Notes: generated by a model not told the origin, from the letters alone. Shown: positions 54,886 to 64,000, counted from the first letter of the stretch. The stretch is DNA of 64,000 bases from Haloarcula marismortui ATCC 43049 (GCF_000011085.1 NC_006396.1:1860001-1924000); one strand, 5' to 3'. Program-made: numbers and translations.

Positions 54886-55185
54886 ATGCCCTCCAGTATC
54901 AGCAACACCGTGTTCAGCGAACCGTCCGGGCCACGGATTGCACTCATCCACTTCGCTGGTTCGCTTGTCTTCGCCGGTCTCTACGTGTCCGCGTGGAGTA
55001 CCGACGGTTCTGCCGCGGCCACCTGGTTACTCGCTATGGTCGTCGGAACCGGATTAGCGGGCATTGCTGAGGCGTTGCCAAAGCACAGGCGGCAGTTGGC
55101 CGGCGTCTTGCGCTCGATCGCGATTCTCGTGTTTTTCTGTATCGTCGTTGCAGCCCTCGTCGTGCCCGGCTTCCTCGGTATCTGA
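54886..55185 (+). CDS. Small membrane protein, unknown
   Basis: A 99-residue protein with three hydrophobic helices (IALIHFAGSLVFAGLYVSAW, ATWLLAMVVGTGLAGIAEAL, SIAILVFFCIVVAALVVPGFLG). The AATTTATT element at about 54853-54860 is 29 nt before the ATG, so a leaderless start. No family recognised. Confidence 0.7.
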   Translation: MPSSISNTVFSEPSGPRIALIHFAGSLVFAGLYVSAWSTDGSAAATWLLAMVVGTGLAGIAEALPKHRRQLAGVLRSIAILVFFCIVVAALVVPGFLGI

Positions 55186-55220
55186 GCACCACTCGCAGAA
55201 CCGGCCCGTCTCGACGGTGA

Positions 55221-55300
55221 CCACGGATAGACCGGTGCTATCGCCCCTGCCCGACGGCTACCACGGGCTGGCCGGTGCTATCGTCCTTGCTCGACGGCAC
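55221..55300. repeat. 40-bp tandem duplication at the 3' end of thiE
   Basis: 55221-55260 and 55261-55300 are directly adjacent 40-base units, both containing CCGGTGCTATCG, with a later CGACGGC at the same offset. On the minus strand the second unit holds the last codons of thiE (ending AVEQGR, stop at 55278) and the first unit would read AVGQGR then stop in the corresponding frame. The diverged unit is outside the gene, so the coding function is kept. Confidence 0.75.
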
Positions 55301-55913
55301 TGTGTAACGCTTCAGCCGCCGCCGCCGGGTCGTCGGCCTTCGTAATCTCGGTGATAACAGCTACACCGTCGGCCCCGGCGTCAACGACCGCAGTGGCGTT
55401 CCCGGCCGTGATGCCACCGATGCCGACAAAGGGGATGTCCACTGCCTCGGCAATTGCGGCGACGCGGTCGGTGCCAACAGCGTACTCCTCATCGTCGATG
55501 TCGTCTTTCGAGCCAGTGGCAAACACCGCGCCGACACCAAGGTAGTCTGCACCAGCCGTCGCCGCTTCCCGGGCGTCTTCGACGGTCGAGACCGAGCGCC
55601 CGATGACCGCATCGTCACCGAGGATATCCCGGGCAACAGAAACAGGGAGGTCGTCGTCGCCGAGGTGAACTCCGTCGGCGTCGATGGCCTGTGCGAGGTC
55701 GATACGGTCGTTAACGACGAACGTGACGTCGGCCTCGCGGGTCAGTTCTCGCAGTTTCTGCCCGAGTTCGTAGCGTTCGCGTGCGGTCCGGTTCTTCTCG
55801 CGGAGCTGGACGACGCCGACGCCGCTCTCGATCGCCTCCGCGACGATTTCGTCGGTTGTCCGGCCCGCCGAGAGCGACGCCTGCGTGACGAGATACACGT
55901 CCCAGTCGACCAT
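55278..55913 (-). CDS. thiE: Thiamine phosphate synthase
   Basis: A 211-residue TIM barrel joining HMP-PP and thiazole phosphate. Typical features: YLVTQASLSAGRT at the start, VGVVQLREKNRT (substrate arginine/lysine), VNDRIDLAQAIDADGVHLGDDDLP, GRSVSTVEDAREAATAGADYLGVGAVFATGSK and VGIGGITAGNATAVVDAGADGVAVI. The ATG at 55913 is family-typical. The gene ends in a duplicated 40-bp unit. It follows the AbrB-PhoU gene by 43 bases on the same strand; thiamine and phosphate control are not obviously linked. Confidence 0.93.
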   Translation of the reverse strand: MVDWDVYLVTQASLSAGRTTDEIVAEAIESGVGVVQLREKNRTARERYELGQKLRELTREADVTFVVNDRIDLAQAIDADGVHLGDDDLPVSVARDILGDDAVIGRSVSTVEDAREAATAGADYLGVGAVFATGSKDDIDDEEYAVGTDRVAAIAEAVDIPFVGIGGITAGNATAVVDAGADGVAVITEITKADDPAAAAEALHSAVEQGR

Positions 55914-55956
55914 AGCAAGTGTCGGAACCGATGGCCCTTGTGTGCTGTGCGTTAGG

Positions 55957-57018
55957 TCAGGACTCTGTTTCGGCTGTTGAACTCGTCGTGTCCGCGTCGT
56001 CGGTACCGCCCTCGGAAGCGGTGAGCGCGCCGTCGCGGACGGCCATCCGAAGACCAAACTCGGCGATGTTGCCACCGTGCTCGGCTGTTCTGGCGAGGCT
56101 ATCGAGGGCGCGGGTGAGCCGGTAGTCGGCGTCGCCCGATTCGAACAGCTGGCGGTCAAGGCTCGTTATCTGCTGGCGCACGGCCCGGCGCGTGGCCAGC
56201 GTCTGTCGGGCGGTGTCGACACAGGCGTCGCCAATGATCACACGGACAGCGTCCTCAACAACGGTGCGAACGTCCTGAGCGATATCTTCGAGGGCTGTGA
56301 CGATGGAACCGGTTGGCTGGCCGTCGAGCTGGTCGGCGATGGTGCCGATGCGTTCGGCGTGGTCAGCCACGCGTTCGAGTTCGTTCGCGGTCCCCCAAAG
56401 GGTGAACAGTTCCGGACGCGTCAGCCCGAGCGCATCGATCTCATCAAGCCGTGCCAGGCCCCGCTCGAAATAGCGGTCGATCATGGCGTGCAGTCGGTCG
56501 GCCTGCTCGTCACGGTCACCCCACCGGTCGCTGGTCGTCCCGGTTGTGAGGGCAGCCATCGCATCCCGGTGCATCGACAGAGCGACGAACTGGAGCTGGC
56601 GAACCGACTGCCGGACCGACACCTCGCTGGCGTCGAGCAACGTCTGGACCGTCACGTGTGTTTCAGTCTCCTCGGCGATGGTTACGCCAGTCAGGTTTCG
56701 GGTGACGCGTTCGATGGCCCGGTGTTGCGCGTCGCTGTAGCCGTCGGGGAGTTCAAGAACGACGGACTCGACCCCGGCAGCGTAGGCCGCTCGCAACAAC
56801 TGCTCGATTTCCGCCGGGTCGTCGTTTCCGACCTCCAGGGTGACGCGGTTCCGCGGCGTGGTCCGGGACTCGGGTGTCTGAATCACGAGTAGCCCGTCGA
56901 TGTGCGTGTGGAGGTTCACCGTCGTTCCGGCCGTACAGTTCTCCGATTCGGCCCACTCTTTCGGTAGTGAAACCGTGTACGTCCCGCCGCCGACGGTCTG
57001 TATCTTTCGGGTTTCCAT
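55957..57018 (-). CDS. AbrB-PhoU fusion phosphate regulator
   Basis: A 353-residue protein. The N-terminal AbrB/SpoVT swapped-hairpin domain (about 1-50, METRKIQTVGGGTYTVSLP with PKEWAES) probably binds DNA. Two PhoU helical domains follow (about 120-330, with ELERVADHAERIG). It is a haloarchaeal type of phosphate-uptake regulator, which may link the Pst transporter state to gene expression. It is three bases after phoU. The acidic Ser/Thr tail is probably disordered. A second gene of this type starts at 63955. Confidence 0.9.
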   Translation of the reverse strand: METRKIQTVGGGTYTVSLPKEWAESENCTAGTTVNLHTHIDGLLVIQTPESRTTPRNRVTLEVGNDDPAEIEQLLRAAYAAGVESVVLELPDGYSDAQHRAIERVTRNLTGVTIAEETETHVTVQTLLDASEVSVRQSVRQLQFVALSMHRDAMAALTTGTTSDRWGDRDEQADRLHAMIDRYFERGLARLDEIDALGLTRPELFTLWGTANELERVADHAERIGTIADQLDGQPTGSIVTALEDIAQDVRTVVEDAVRVIIGDACVDTARQTLATRRAVRQQITSLDRQLFESGDADYRLTRALDSLARTAEHGGNIAEFGLRMAVRDGALTASEGGTDDADTTSSTAETES

Positions 57019-57020
57019 GC

Positions 57021-57698
57021 TTAGTAGATGAGTTCGGAGTCGGTTTCGACCATGTACAGCGTGCGTGCCGCGATGTTGACCGCGTGGTCGCCAACGCGTT
57101 CGAGGTCTCGAACCGTCAGCAGGAGTCGGGACACATCATCAAGCAACTGCTCAACCGCCCAGCCGTCGTCGCCGTCGGCCTCTCGTTCGATGAGGTCCCG
57201 AGCGACGGTCTCGCTGGCCCGCTGGCAGAGCGCGTCGAGCGCGTCGTCGTCAGCCGCGATAGCGCGGCATTCCTCGACGTCTTCACGCCGATAGGCATCG
57301 ATACTGCGCTCGACCATCTCAGTGGCTTCGCGGCCGATCGTGTCGACGTCGACCTCGGGAGCGAGTCGACGGTCGGCAGATTGTGCGTACGCTGCGAGGT
57401 TCGTGGCGAGGTCCGCGATGCGTTCGAGGTCGGTGATAATCTTGAACGAGGCGGCGACAAAGCGGAGGTCGGTCGCGACCGGCTGCTGGAGGGCAAAGAG
57501 GTCGATACAGTCGGCTTCGAGGGCCAGATACAACTCGTTTATTTCGTCGTCGCTGTCGATGACAGACTGCGCCATCTCCCGGTCGACGGTCCGGAGCGCA
57601 GTGAGCGCCGCTTCGAGCCGCTCGACGACGAGGTCGCCCATCTCGACCACGTGCTCCCGGAGTTCGTCCAGCAGTTGCTGGTACGACTCGCGTGACAT
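57021..57698 (-). CDS. phoU: Phosphate signalling protein PhoU
   Basis: A 225-residue two-domain helical protein with the paired PhoU motifs (DSDDEINELYLALEADCIDLFAL, FKIITDLERIADLATNLA and VRDLERVGDHAVNIAART) whose acidic residues bind metal clusters. It moderates Pst uptake and, in bacteria, PhoR signalling. It lies 2 bases from pstB and 2 bases from the AbrB-PhoU gene, so it is in the pst operon. Confidence 0.93.
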   Translation of the reverse strand: MSRESYQQLLDELREHVVEMGDLVVERLEAALTALRTVDREMAQSVIDSDDEINELYLALEADCIDLFALQQPVATDLRFVAASFKIITDLERIADLATNLAAYAQSADRRLAPEVDVDTIGREATEMVERSIDAYRREDVEECRAIAADDDALDALCQRASETVARDLIEREADGDDGWAVEQLLDDVSRLLLTVRDLERVGDHAVNIAARTLYMVETDSELIY

Positions 57699-57700
57699 AG

Positions 57701-58642
57701 TTACCCGAACTTGCCGGTGATGTAGTCCTCGACACGCTGGCTCTCGGGGTTCTCGAAGATCTTGTCCGTGTCGTCGTACTCGACGAGTTCGCCACCGGTG
57801 AGGAACACGGCAGTCTGGTCTGAGATGCGGGCCGCCTGCTGCATATTGTGGGTGACGATGACGACGGTGTAGTCCTTCGACAGTTCCTCGACGAGGTCCT
57901 CGATTTTCGACGTTGCAATGGGGTCAAGCGCCGACGCCGGCTCGTCCATCAAGATGACCTCAGGGTCGACAGCCAGACAACGGGCAATACAGAGCCGCTG
58001 TTGCTGGCCGCCCGAGAGACCGAGCGCGTTGTCGTCGAGGCGGTCGCTGACCTCCTCCCACAGGGCAGCCTGTTTCAGCGACCGCTCAACGAGTTCGCCC
58101 TCCTGTTCCGTGTCGTCGCGGCCGAACAGACGTGCGAGCAGGCCCTTGTTGATGTCGCCGTGCTTGCGGGGACCGTAGGAAATGTTCTCCCGGATGGATT
58201 TCGGGAACGGGTTCGGCGACTGGAACACCATTCCGATACGTTTGCGCAGTTCGACGAGGTTGGCGTTAGGGTCGTAAATTTCGGTGCCCTCCAGCTCGAC
58301 CGAGCCGTCGATGCGGGCGGCCTTGATGCGGTCGTTCATGCGGTTCAGGCACCGCAGATACGTCGACTTGCCACAGCCCGACGGGCCGATGAGTGCCGTG
58401 ACGCTGTTTTCCGGGATCTCCATCGAGACGTCCTTGAGGGCGTGGTCGTCGCCGTACCACACGTCGAGGTTCTCGACCGAGAGCTTCGTGTCGCCGTCGA
58501 ACTCGTAGTGCCGCCACTCGTCGCGGACTTGCTCCTCGCTCTCACCGGCCGTCGTCTCAGCGCTCGGCGATGTGGTTTCGACCGTCCGTTCGCCGTTCGT
58601 TTGCGTGTCCGTGCTCGGCTCCGTGTTGATGCTATCACTCAT
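57701..58642 (-). CDS. pstB: Phosphate ABC transporter ATP-binding protein
   Basis: A 313-residue ATPase of the Pst uptake system. Walker A is GPSGCGKST at 86-94, the signature LSGGQQQR at 209-216, Walker [14 protein letters not shown]. An acidic Thr/Ser N-terminal extension of about 50 residues precedes the conserved core. Its start overlaps the pstA stop by eight bases. Confidence 0.95.
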   Translation of the reverse strand: MSDSINTEPSTDTQTNGERTVETTSPSAETTAGESEEQVRDEWRHYEFDGDTKLSVENLDVWYGDDHALKDVSMEIPENSVTALIGPSGCGKSTYLRCLNRMNDRIKAARIDGSVELEGTEIYDPNANLVELRKRIGMVFQSPNPFPKSIRENISYGPRKHGDINKGLLARLFGRDDTEQEGELVERSLKQAALWEEVSDRLDDNALGLSGGQQQRLCIARCLAVDPEVILMDEPASALDPIATSKIEDLVEELSKDYTVVIVTHNMQQAARISDQTAVFLTGGELVEYDDTDKIFENPESQRVEDYITGKFG

Positions 58643-61289
58643 AGTTGAGTTTCCTCCGGAAGTACGTCCGCGCCGTGATACCGACCGCGTAGAACGTCAG
58701 AACAACCATCAGCAGGATAAACGCCGTCGCCCACCCCATCTGTGGCGACCCAGACACCCCGGCCGCGATAACGGCCCACACCTGCGTCGGTAGCGACGCT
58801 GAGGCCGTCAGCAAGGCGTCGTTGGCGATGAACGGCGGCCCCGATACGAAGCGGAAGCCGCCGATGACATCGACGGCAGCCGTCGCGTTCAGCGTCGACC
58901 CGAGGACGAGAATGAGCGGAGCAGTCTCGCCGGCGATGCGGCCGACGCCGAGGATGACACCGGTGATGACGCCCGGCATCGCCGCCGGCAGGACGACACT
59001 CTTGATGGTCTCCCACTGGGTCACACCCAGCGCTGCGCTGGCGTCACGATACTCGTCGGGGACGGCCTTGATCGACTCCCGCGAGGTGATAAGCACCAGC
59101 GGCAAGAGCATGAACCCGAGCACCAGCATCCCGGCCAGCAGGGACTCGTCGCCGCCCAGCCGCGGAATCAGGAACGCGGCCCCGAACAGGCCGAAGACGA
59201 TGCTCGGCGTGGACCAGAGCGCGTTCGTCGCGATCTCGACGAGTGCGGTGAACTGGCCCTGCTCGGCGTACTCGGTGAGGAACACCGCCGCACCGACGCC
59301 CAGCGGGACGGCGAACAGCGTCGCGCCGATGACCAGCCACACCGTGCCGATGATGGCAGGCATGATACCGCCGGGCTCGGCCCCCAGCGGGATGTAGGCC
59401 TGCATCACCATCGGCCACGAGAGGCTCCCCTCGTTGGCAATGGAGACGCCGAGAACATTGAATGACGTGCCGGTAACGGCCACGTGCAGGCCCACCAGCG
59501 CGGTGAAGCCGGCCGTGCCGACAAGTCCAAGTCGCGTCTCCTCGGTCAGGAGCCGGCGGGTGATCGTCTCTTCGCTGGACCGCTTTGCGACGGTCGTGAG
59601 CGTCGCCAGTGCGAGCGAGGCCACCGCGGCCCCGAGTGCGATTGCCGGCACAAGGTTCACCGGGCCGACCAGTGGATTGATGCCGGCGACTGGCTGGAGC
59701 AACAGCGCGGCCAGCAACAGCCCGAGTCCGCCGAACACACCCAGCGTGAACAGCGGCGCCTCGGACTGTGCGCTGTCCGCGAGCGTCGGCCCGTCGCTTG
59801 TGAGCACGCCGACAAGCGGGTAGACTGCGAGACCGCCCGCGGCGACCGACCCGGCGGCGACGGCGGCGAAGCCGAGCGTCTCGCCGAGCGGCAGGCCGAA
59901 CGGAGCGGGGCCGAAAACGAGGAAGAAGCCGGTGAGGACGACGAGCGCGAGAACCGCGGTCGGGACGGCCTGTCGAATCGAGCCGGCCCGCTCGGACTGT
60001 GTCCCGACCTTTCGGAGCGAACCGAACGAACGGAAGAAGGTGACTGCGAGCAGCGCCGCCGGCGCGAACAGCAGTAGCGTTCCGATTGTCGTGTCAGGGG
60101 TCACCGCGAATGCCGTATCGAGTGCCTGTCCCTGTCGGTTGACCTGAACAGTGTAGGCATAGGAGTAGCGTAGCGGGGACCCAGTGACGAGGACGCTCGC
60201 AACCGTCGCGGCAAGCGCGCCGACTGCCGCCAGTGGGAGGACGCGGAATAGCTGTCGAGCGCCGCTGTTCCAGTCATTCGTGCCCGCAGGTGTGCGAGCG
60301 AACTGGACCGCGGCGAGAAGGGCTGGCGTCAGGAGGACCAGCGCGGTCAGCGCACCGACCGAGAGCCCGTGGAAGGCGTAGCCGACGCCTTTGACGGTCA
60401 CGAACACGACGATTGTCGCCATCACGGCCACCATCAGGAAGGCGTTGAGGTTGATGACGAGGAAGGCCCCGTACTCCCGGCCCCGAGCGCCGAATCCGGC
60501 CCGGCACTTGGCGGCCGACCAGGCCGACAGGAGCGTCCCGACCAGAAGGAACACGGGGATGACCGCGCCGCCGGTGAAGCCACCGGAGAGGGTCTGCGGG
60601 TTCCACTGCCAGCCGACGCCGATGGTGCCGGTTACGATTGTCAGCCCGAGCGCGCCGACCACGATGGCTGTCGGGAGCGTCGAACCGAGGTCCTCGCGAG
60701 GGAGAATTGCCAGCAGGAACAGCCCGACGCCGGCGACGACAGCCCCGACGAGCCACAGAAGTGAGCCGGCACTGGTGAGTGCACCGCCGATGGCAGCCCC
60801 CATAGCAAGGCCGACCGCGCCGAGCGCGCCGCCGGAGAGCAGCCCGGCGCTCATGTTCGGTTCCGTGTCCACGAGTTCGAGTCGGGAGGAGACACCGGCG
60901 GCAGTGATCGCCAGCGCTTCGGCCAGCAACACGGTTCCAAGCAGCGTCGCCATCGTCACGGGAAGGACCGCGGCAAGCGCGGTCAGCGCAAGCGTCGAAA
61001 CGACGAGGCCCAGCCCGATGCCGCGCACTCGCTGTGAGGTGACCGGGACGACGTTGGTGTAGGAGGCGAGGCCGGTGATCCCGACCGCGCCGACGACGAC
61101 AGCAAGTAGCGTCCCGAGCGCCGTGGTGAGGGCACTGCCACTGGCACCGGGCGGGACCAGATTCACCAGCGTGATGAGTCCGAGCGTGAAGCCGACGACG
61201 CTCAGTGCGATCGCCGTATCCAGTCCCCGGTCGTAGCTGTTCGAGTCCGCACTGACGAGTCGGTCCGTAGTCGCGTAGGCGTCACTCAT
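58635..61289 (-). CDS. pstA: Phosphate ABC transporter permease with long N-terminal membrane extension
   Basis: An 884-residue permease; typical PstA is about 300. The last 290 residues are the normal PstA membrane domain, with the EAA-type loop [20 protein letters not shown] and [11 protein letters not shown]. Roughly the first 570-590 residues contain many more hydrophobic helices (about 14) separated by short loops. The ATG at 61289 overlaps the pstC stop (ATGA), and the 110 codons further upstream in the same frame lie inside pstC and are a shadow. The extension might be a fused membrane module or part of a larger phosphate-uptake unit. Confidence 0.88.
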   Translation of the reverse strand: MSDAYATTDRLVSADSNSYDRGLDTAIALSVVGFTLGLITLVNLVPPGASGSALTTALGTLLAVVVGAVGITGLASYTNVVPVTSQRVRGIGLGLVVSTLALTALAAVLPVTMATLLGTVLLAEALAITAAGVSSRLELVDTEPNMSAGLLSGGALGAVGLAMGAAIGGALTSAGSLLWLVGAVVAGVGLFLLAILPREDLGSTLPTAIVVGALGLTIVTGTIGVGWQWNPQTLSGGFTGGAVIPVFLLVGTLLSAWSAAKCRAGFGARGREYGAFLVINLNAFLMVAVMATIVVFVTVKGVGYAFHGLSVGALTALVLLTPALLAAVQFARTPAGTNDWNSGARQLFRVLPLAAVGALAATVASVLVTGSPLRYSYAYTVQVNRQGQALDTAFAVTPDTTIGTLLLFAPAALLAVTFFRSFGSLRKVGTQSERAGSIRQAVPTAVLALVVLTGFFLVFGPAPFGLPLGETLGFAAVAAGSVAAGGLAVYPLVGVLTSDGPTLADSAQSEAPLFTLGVFGGLGLLLAALLLQPVAGINPLVGPVNLVPAIALGAAVASLALATLTTVAKRSSEETITRRLLTEETRLGLVGTAGFTALVGLHVAVTGTSFNVLGVSIANEGSLSWPMVMQAYIPLGAEPGGIMPAIIGTVWLVIGATLFAVPLGVGAAVFLTEYAEQGQFTALVEIATNALWSTPSIVFGLFGAAFLIPRLGGDESLLAGMLVLGFMLLPLVLITSRESIKAVPDEYRDASAALGVTQWETIKSVVLPAAMPGVITGVILGVGRIAGETAPLILVLGSTLNATAAVDVIGGFRFVSGPPFIANDALLTASASLPTQVWAVIAAGVSGSPQMGWATAFILLMVVLTFYAVGITARTYFRRKLNYE

Positions 61290-62407
61290 TGTTGCCCCTT
61301 CAGTTTCCGCTGCATACGCCGCTCGATGTACTGCGAGACGATGCTCATCCCGGCGACGATGACGAACAGCATGACGCCGGCGACGAACAGCACGTCGACG
61401 GTGCTCTCGGATGCGCTCCCGTACTGGGTCGCGATCAGGCTGGTCAGCGTCGCGTTCGCGTCGAAGATGTCGAACAGTGGGTCGGCGAACTGTGTCCCCG
61501 AGGCCATGATCGCGGCGACGGCCATCGTCTCGCCGATGGCTCGACCCAGGCCGAGAATGACGGCCGCGGAGATGCCCGAGAACGCCGCCGGGATGGAGAT
61601 GCTCTTCATTGTCTGCCACTCGGTCGCGCCCATGGCGACGGAGCCGTCACCCATCGACTGGGGGACACTGGAGAGAGCGTCCTCGCCGACGGAGACGACT
61701 GTCGGGAGCGCCATCACGCCCACGACGATCCCCGCGATGAGGAAGCTCGCCCCGTCATCGAGGAAGTTCGTCTGAATGAAGCCGTTCAGCACCTGAAAGC
61801 CGATGAACCCGTAGACGATGGAGGGGATGCCGGCCAGAATCTCCACGCCGGGCTTGATCAGTTCCCGCAGGCGGTCGCTGGCGACCTCGGCGATGAACAG
61901 CGCGCCGAACAGGCCAAGCGGCCCCGCAACCGCACCCGCGATGATGGTTACGACCACTGTCGCCCATATCATCGGTATCAGCGAGTACGCCCCGCTAAGG
62001 GGGTTCCAGTAGGTCGAGTCCGACGGCAGCACGGATTCGAGCCAGAAGAACCAGCGAGCGTTCCCGCCCTGTTCCGGGATCAACAGCAGTCCAAGTCCAC
62101 GTTCGAGAAACGCTGGCAGTGCGCTTGCGAACAGGAAGAACGTGATGAACGCGACGGTCAACACCGTTAGCACCGTCGCAACCAGCGTGAGTAGGCGTGC
62201 AACCTCAGCCTGATAGGTGACCCAGCCGACCGCCGTGACAAACACGAATGCCAGCAGCATGGGCAACGCCAGCGCCGGCCGAAACAGGAAGACAAGAATC
62301 GTCGCCACCAGCGTCGTCGCTATCGTGACGACGGCGAGCGTCGACCCGTCGACTCTGTCCCCGCCCGACACCGCCTCGCCCTCCGTTGTAGGTATATCCT
62401 CTGTCAT
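61286..62407 (-). CDS. pstC: Phosphate ABC transporter permease
   Basis: A 373-residue permease with about eight helices. The C-terminal PstC region includes GVEILAGIPSIVYGF, the EAA-like loop and LGLGRAIGETMAVAAIMASG. The N-terminal 70 residues have an extra two-helix region. It forms the heterodimer with PstA. Confidence 0.94.
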   Translation of the reverse strand: MTEDIPTTEGEAVSGGDRVDGSTLAVVTIATTLVATILVFLFRPALALPMLLAFVFVTAVGWVTYQAEVARLLTLVATVLTVLTVAFITFFLFASALPAFLERGLGLLLIPEQGGNARWFFWLESVLPSDSTYWNPLSGAYSLIPMIWATVVVTIIAGAVAGPLGLFGALFIAEVASDRLRELIKPGVEILAGIPSIVYGFIGFQVLNGFIQTNFLDDGASFLIAGIVVGVMALPTVVSVGEDALSSVPQSMGDGSVAMGATEWQTMKSISIPAAFSGISAAVILGLGRAIGETMAVAAIMASGTQFADPLFDIFDANATLTSLIATQYGSASESTVDVLFVAGVMLFVIVAGMSIVSQYIERRMQRKLKGQQ

Positions 62408-62467
62408 AGTATGGAAAATCGACCGACACGGCCGATAACTGTCAGATGTGGTCCGAGCCGTGGGCGA

Positions 62468-63622
62468 TTACACCTGGTCGGGGAGCTTGGCGCGCTCTTC
62501 CTCGCGGCGGCGTGCGCCGAGCTTGAAGTAGTTGTTCGGCGCGACGAAGGTGTCCTGACCGAAGTCAGACAGGATCATGTTGATGACCGCGGCCTCTTTT
62601 TTCGAGGTGCCTTCCCACGTGTACATGTGAAGGTCACGCGAGAGGGGGTATGCCGTTGAGTCGAGGCCGTTCTCGTCGTCCTGATAGCTGTAGGTCGTCC
62701 CTTCCCACTCCAGCCCGACGGGGGCCAGGCCGTCCGTGTCGATAAACGCCAGCGCGAGGTAGCTGATAGCGTTGTCGGCCTGTGCGATAGCCTGTGCGAG
62801 GCGCTGGTTCTGGCCATAACGGTTGGCGACGCTGGTGTCTTCCTCGGGGTTGCCAAAGACGTTGGAGACGAAGGAGGTTCGCGTCCCGGAGCCCTTGACG
62901 CGGCCCAGCACCTGAATTTCGCGGTCCGGACCACCGAGTTCGCTCCAGTTGGTGAGTTCACCTTTGTAGAGGCTTTTGAGCTGGTCGCCGGTGATCTGCT
63001 CGACGCCGGCGTCGGCGATCTCCTGGGAGACGACCAGTGGCTGGCCGTCCACGCCGACGACGTGGTCGATGAACTGGTCGTAAGAGTCCCGGTCCGGGAG
63101 TTCGTCCTCGACGTTCCCGGAGGAGTTGCCCATGTCGTTCTGGCCGTTCATGACCTTCTCGACACCGGTGCCGGAGTGGGAAAGACCGACCGTGAACTGG
63201 AACGGCGGGCCGTCCTCGCCGCCGGCTTCGAACCCGTAGAGACCCGCCCAGTAGTCAGCGAGATTCTGGTCGGTGTCGATGTCGTACTCGCCGTGGGGCC
63301 AGTACTCGCTGTCACTTGCCGGTCGGTTGGCGTTCCAGTACGAGGCCGCAGTGTTGGCGATGGGGTACACCGTCGAGGAGCCGCCGGACTCGAGTGCACT
63401 GGTGTCGCTGGAGCCACCCTCTTCGGTCGCGTCCATTTCGGTTGCGTCCATCTCTGTCGCCGGCGCTTCGGTGTCCTCACTGCCGCCGGAACTTCCGTCT
63501 GACCCGGAGTCACTGCTCCCACTGGAGCAGCCAGCGATCGCAGCGATACTGGTCGCACCTGTCGTTGCGATGAATTTCCGCCGCGATACAAACTCTGACA
63601 GCCCGTTTGAGTCGTGCGCCAT
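62468..63622 (-). CDS. pstS: Phosphate-binding lipoprotein
   Basis: A 384-residue phosphate-binding protein. A twin-arginine motif (SRRKFIATTG) and a lipobox cysteine C32 (AAIAGC) suggest Tat-exported, lipid-anchored. A Ser/Gly/Glu linker (33-75) precedes the binding domain, with GSSTVYPIANTAASYW for phosphate contact and the later GSGTRTSFVSNVFG. Start at ATG 63622; the TTG one codon earlier is not needed. It is the first gene of the minus-strand Pst set. Confidence 0.95.
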   Translation of the reverse strand: MAHDSNGLSEFVSRRKFIATTGATSIAAIAGCSSGSSDSGSDGSSGGSEDTEAPATEMDATEMDATEEGGSSDTSALESGGSSTVYPIANTAASYWNANRPASDSEYWPHGEYDIDTDQNLADYWAGLYGFEAGGEDGPPFQFTVGLSHSGTGVEKVMNGQNDMGNSSGNVEDELPDRDSYDQFIDHVVGVDGQPLVVSQEIADAGVEQITGDQLKSLYKGELTNWSELGGPDREIQVLGRVKGSGTRTSFVSNVFGNPEEDTSVANRYGQNQRLAQAIAQADNAISYLALAFIDTDGLAPVGLEWEGTTYSYQDDENGLDSTAYPLSRDLHMYTWEGTSKKEAAVINMILSDFGQDTFVAPNNYFKLGARRREEERAKLPDQV

Positions 63623-63954
63623 CAACAGAAGCCAACAGGACAGCTAATAAGTAATCTGCTAAGATAGCTATATCTATTGGGTTACTACTATATAGAATTA
63701 GTATGACAAACACTCGCAAACAGGTGTGAATATAATAGCTTATTCGTCTTATTTAGGCCTCCAAGTACCCAAATACGTCGAATATGAAGGATAATTATGT
63801 ATCTCGGCGTATTAGCCGTCTTCGCCGCCACTGCCAGCAAAAATTGCCGGAGAGTCGGCGGCCAGCCGGCGAATATGTCCCCAAATATTAGAACTCCAAT
63901 ACAGTATATAGATATGAGTGGATTTATATCATCGCATGAACGAGTGTCAGTCAC
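63623..63954. promoter_or_regulatory. Divergent promoter region of the Pst locus
   Basis: A 332-base gap between pstS (minus) and an AbrB-PhoU-type gene (plus). On the minus strand, TTACTTATTAG (63642-63652) lies about 26 nt before the pstS ATG; on the plus strand TTTATATC (63923-63930) lies about 27 nt before the ATG at 63955. The centre is AT-rich, with TACTA/TAGTA and GAATA/TATTC half-palindromes. In haloarchaea phosphate-starvation control (P boxes) acts in such regions; I cannot assign a box here. Confidence 0.5.
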
Positions 63955-64000
63955 ATGGAGACACGCAAGGTCCAGGTGACGGGCGGGTCGACATACACCG
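63955..64000 (+). CDS. AbrB-PhoU-type phosphate regulator, cut by right edge
   Basis: Only 15 codons are visible (METRKVQVTGGSTYT). They match the start of the AbrB-type domain of the AbrB-PhoU protein at 57018 (METRKIQTVGGGTYT), so this is most probably a second copy of that regulator. It is divergent from pstS, with a TATA-like box about 27 nt upstream, so likely leaderless. Confidence 0.7.
   Translation, partial: METRKVQVTGGSTYT

Noticed and set aside
61290-61619. Upstream 110-codon extension of the pstA frame
   Set aside because: It lies inside pstC in another frame and is Arg/His-rich, unlike the Pst protein. The ATG at 61289 with ATGA overlap is better.
1-64000. tRNA, rRNA, CRISPR array, transposase or integrase
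   Set aside because: I looked for tRNA arms, spaced direct repeats and transposase motifs by eye and found none. The palindromic gaps at 28 kb and 48 kb do not fit a tRNA fold.

Overview
The window reads as a chromosomal segment of a haloarchaeon, most likely a Haloarcula-type genus. The signs are a GC-rich sequence, strongly acidic predicted proteins, many genes with a TATA-like box about 25-30 nt before the start codon (leaderless promoters), and archaeal marker proteins: ABCE1, Sec61-beta, SepF, UbaA, archaemetzincin, FAU-1-type RNase, F420 reductase and a PGF-CTERM-type surface tail. It is almost all housekeeping or conserved haloarchaeal sequence. I see no rRNA, tRNA, IS transposase, integrase or CRISPR array.

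Layout. 1-2 kb: a gene cut by the left edge, a rhodanese/metallo-beta-lactamase protein and a small winged-helix protein. 2-5 kb: an AT-richer patch with an unknown membrane protein/lipoprotein pair and a PKD protein with an Asp/Gly/Trp repeat tail. 5-9.5 kb: a zinc-ribbon protein, a DUF5611 protein, an ABC-2 exporter pair and SepF. 9.5-16 kb: PUA protein, cobalamin-type binding protein, UbaA, soluble chemotaxis-type transducer, M32 carboxypeptidase and a Tat-exported formamidase-like protein. 16-24.6 kb: M20 peptidase, UvsE UV endonuclease, PIN-ATPase-KH protein, YqcI-like protein, isochorismatase and ABCE1. 24.6-31.5 kb: archaemetzincin, UPF0146, HAD hydrolase, F420 reductase, a hairpin-rich gap, REC-PAS regulator, thioredoxin, Sec61-beta and FAU-1. 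31.5-42 kb: Tat/PGF-CTERM beta-propeller protein, LURP-one-like protein, UvrA, S9 peptidase and a pentapeptide-repeat/channel-like fusion. 43-55 kb: small membrane proteins, geranylgeranyl reductase-type flavoprotein, AI-2E-type permease, two divergent sulfurtransferases, small zinc-finger and CopG-like proteins, a beta-CASP nuclease, a CNNM/CBS protein, an SDR, a glutaredoxin-like protein and ThiE.

55.9-64 kb is a phosphate locus on the minus strand: pstS-pstC-pstA-pstB-phoU and an AbrB-PhoU fusion. A second AbrB-PhoU-type gene begins divergently at the right edge. PstA carries a very long extra membrane region at its N-terminus.

The items I would look at first are the extended PstA, the pentapeptide-repeat protein with a channel-like C-terminus, the AT-rich two-gene unit beside the repeat-bearing PKD protein, two hairpin-dense intergenic regions, palindromes upstream of the formamidase, UvsE and zinc-finger genes, and a 40-bp tandem duplication of the 3' end of thiE. 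I did not find a convincing new defence or metabolic system.
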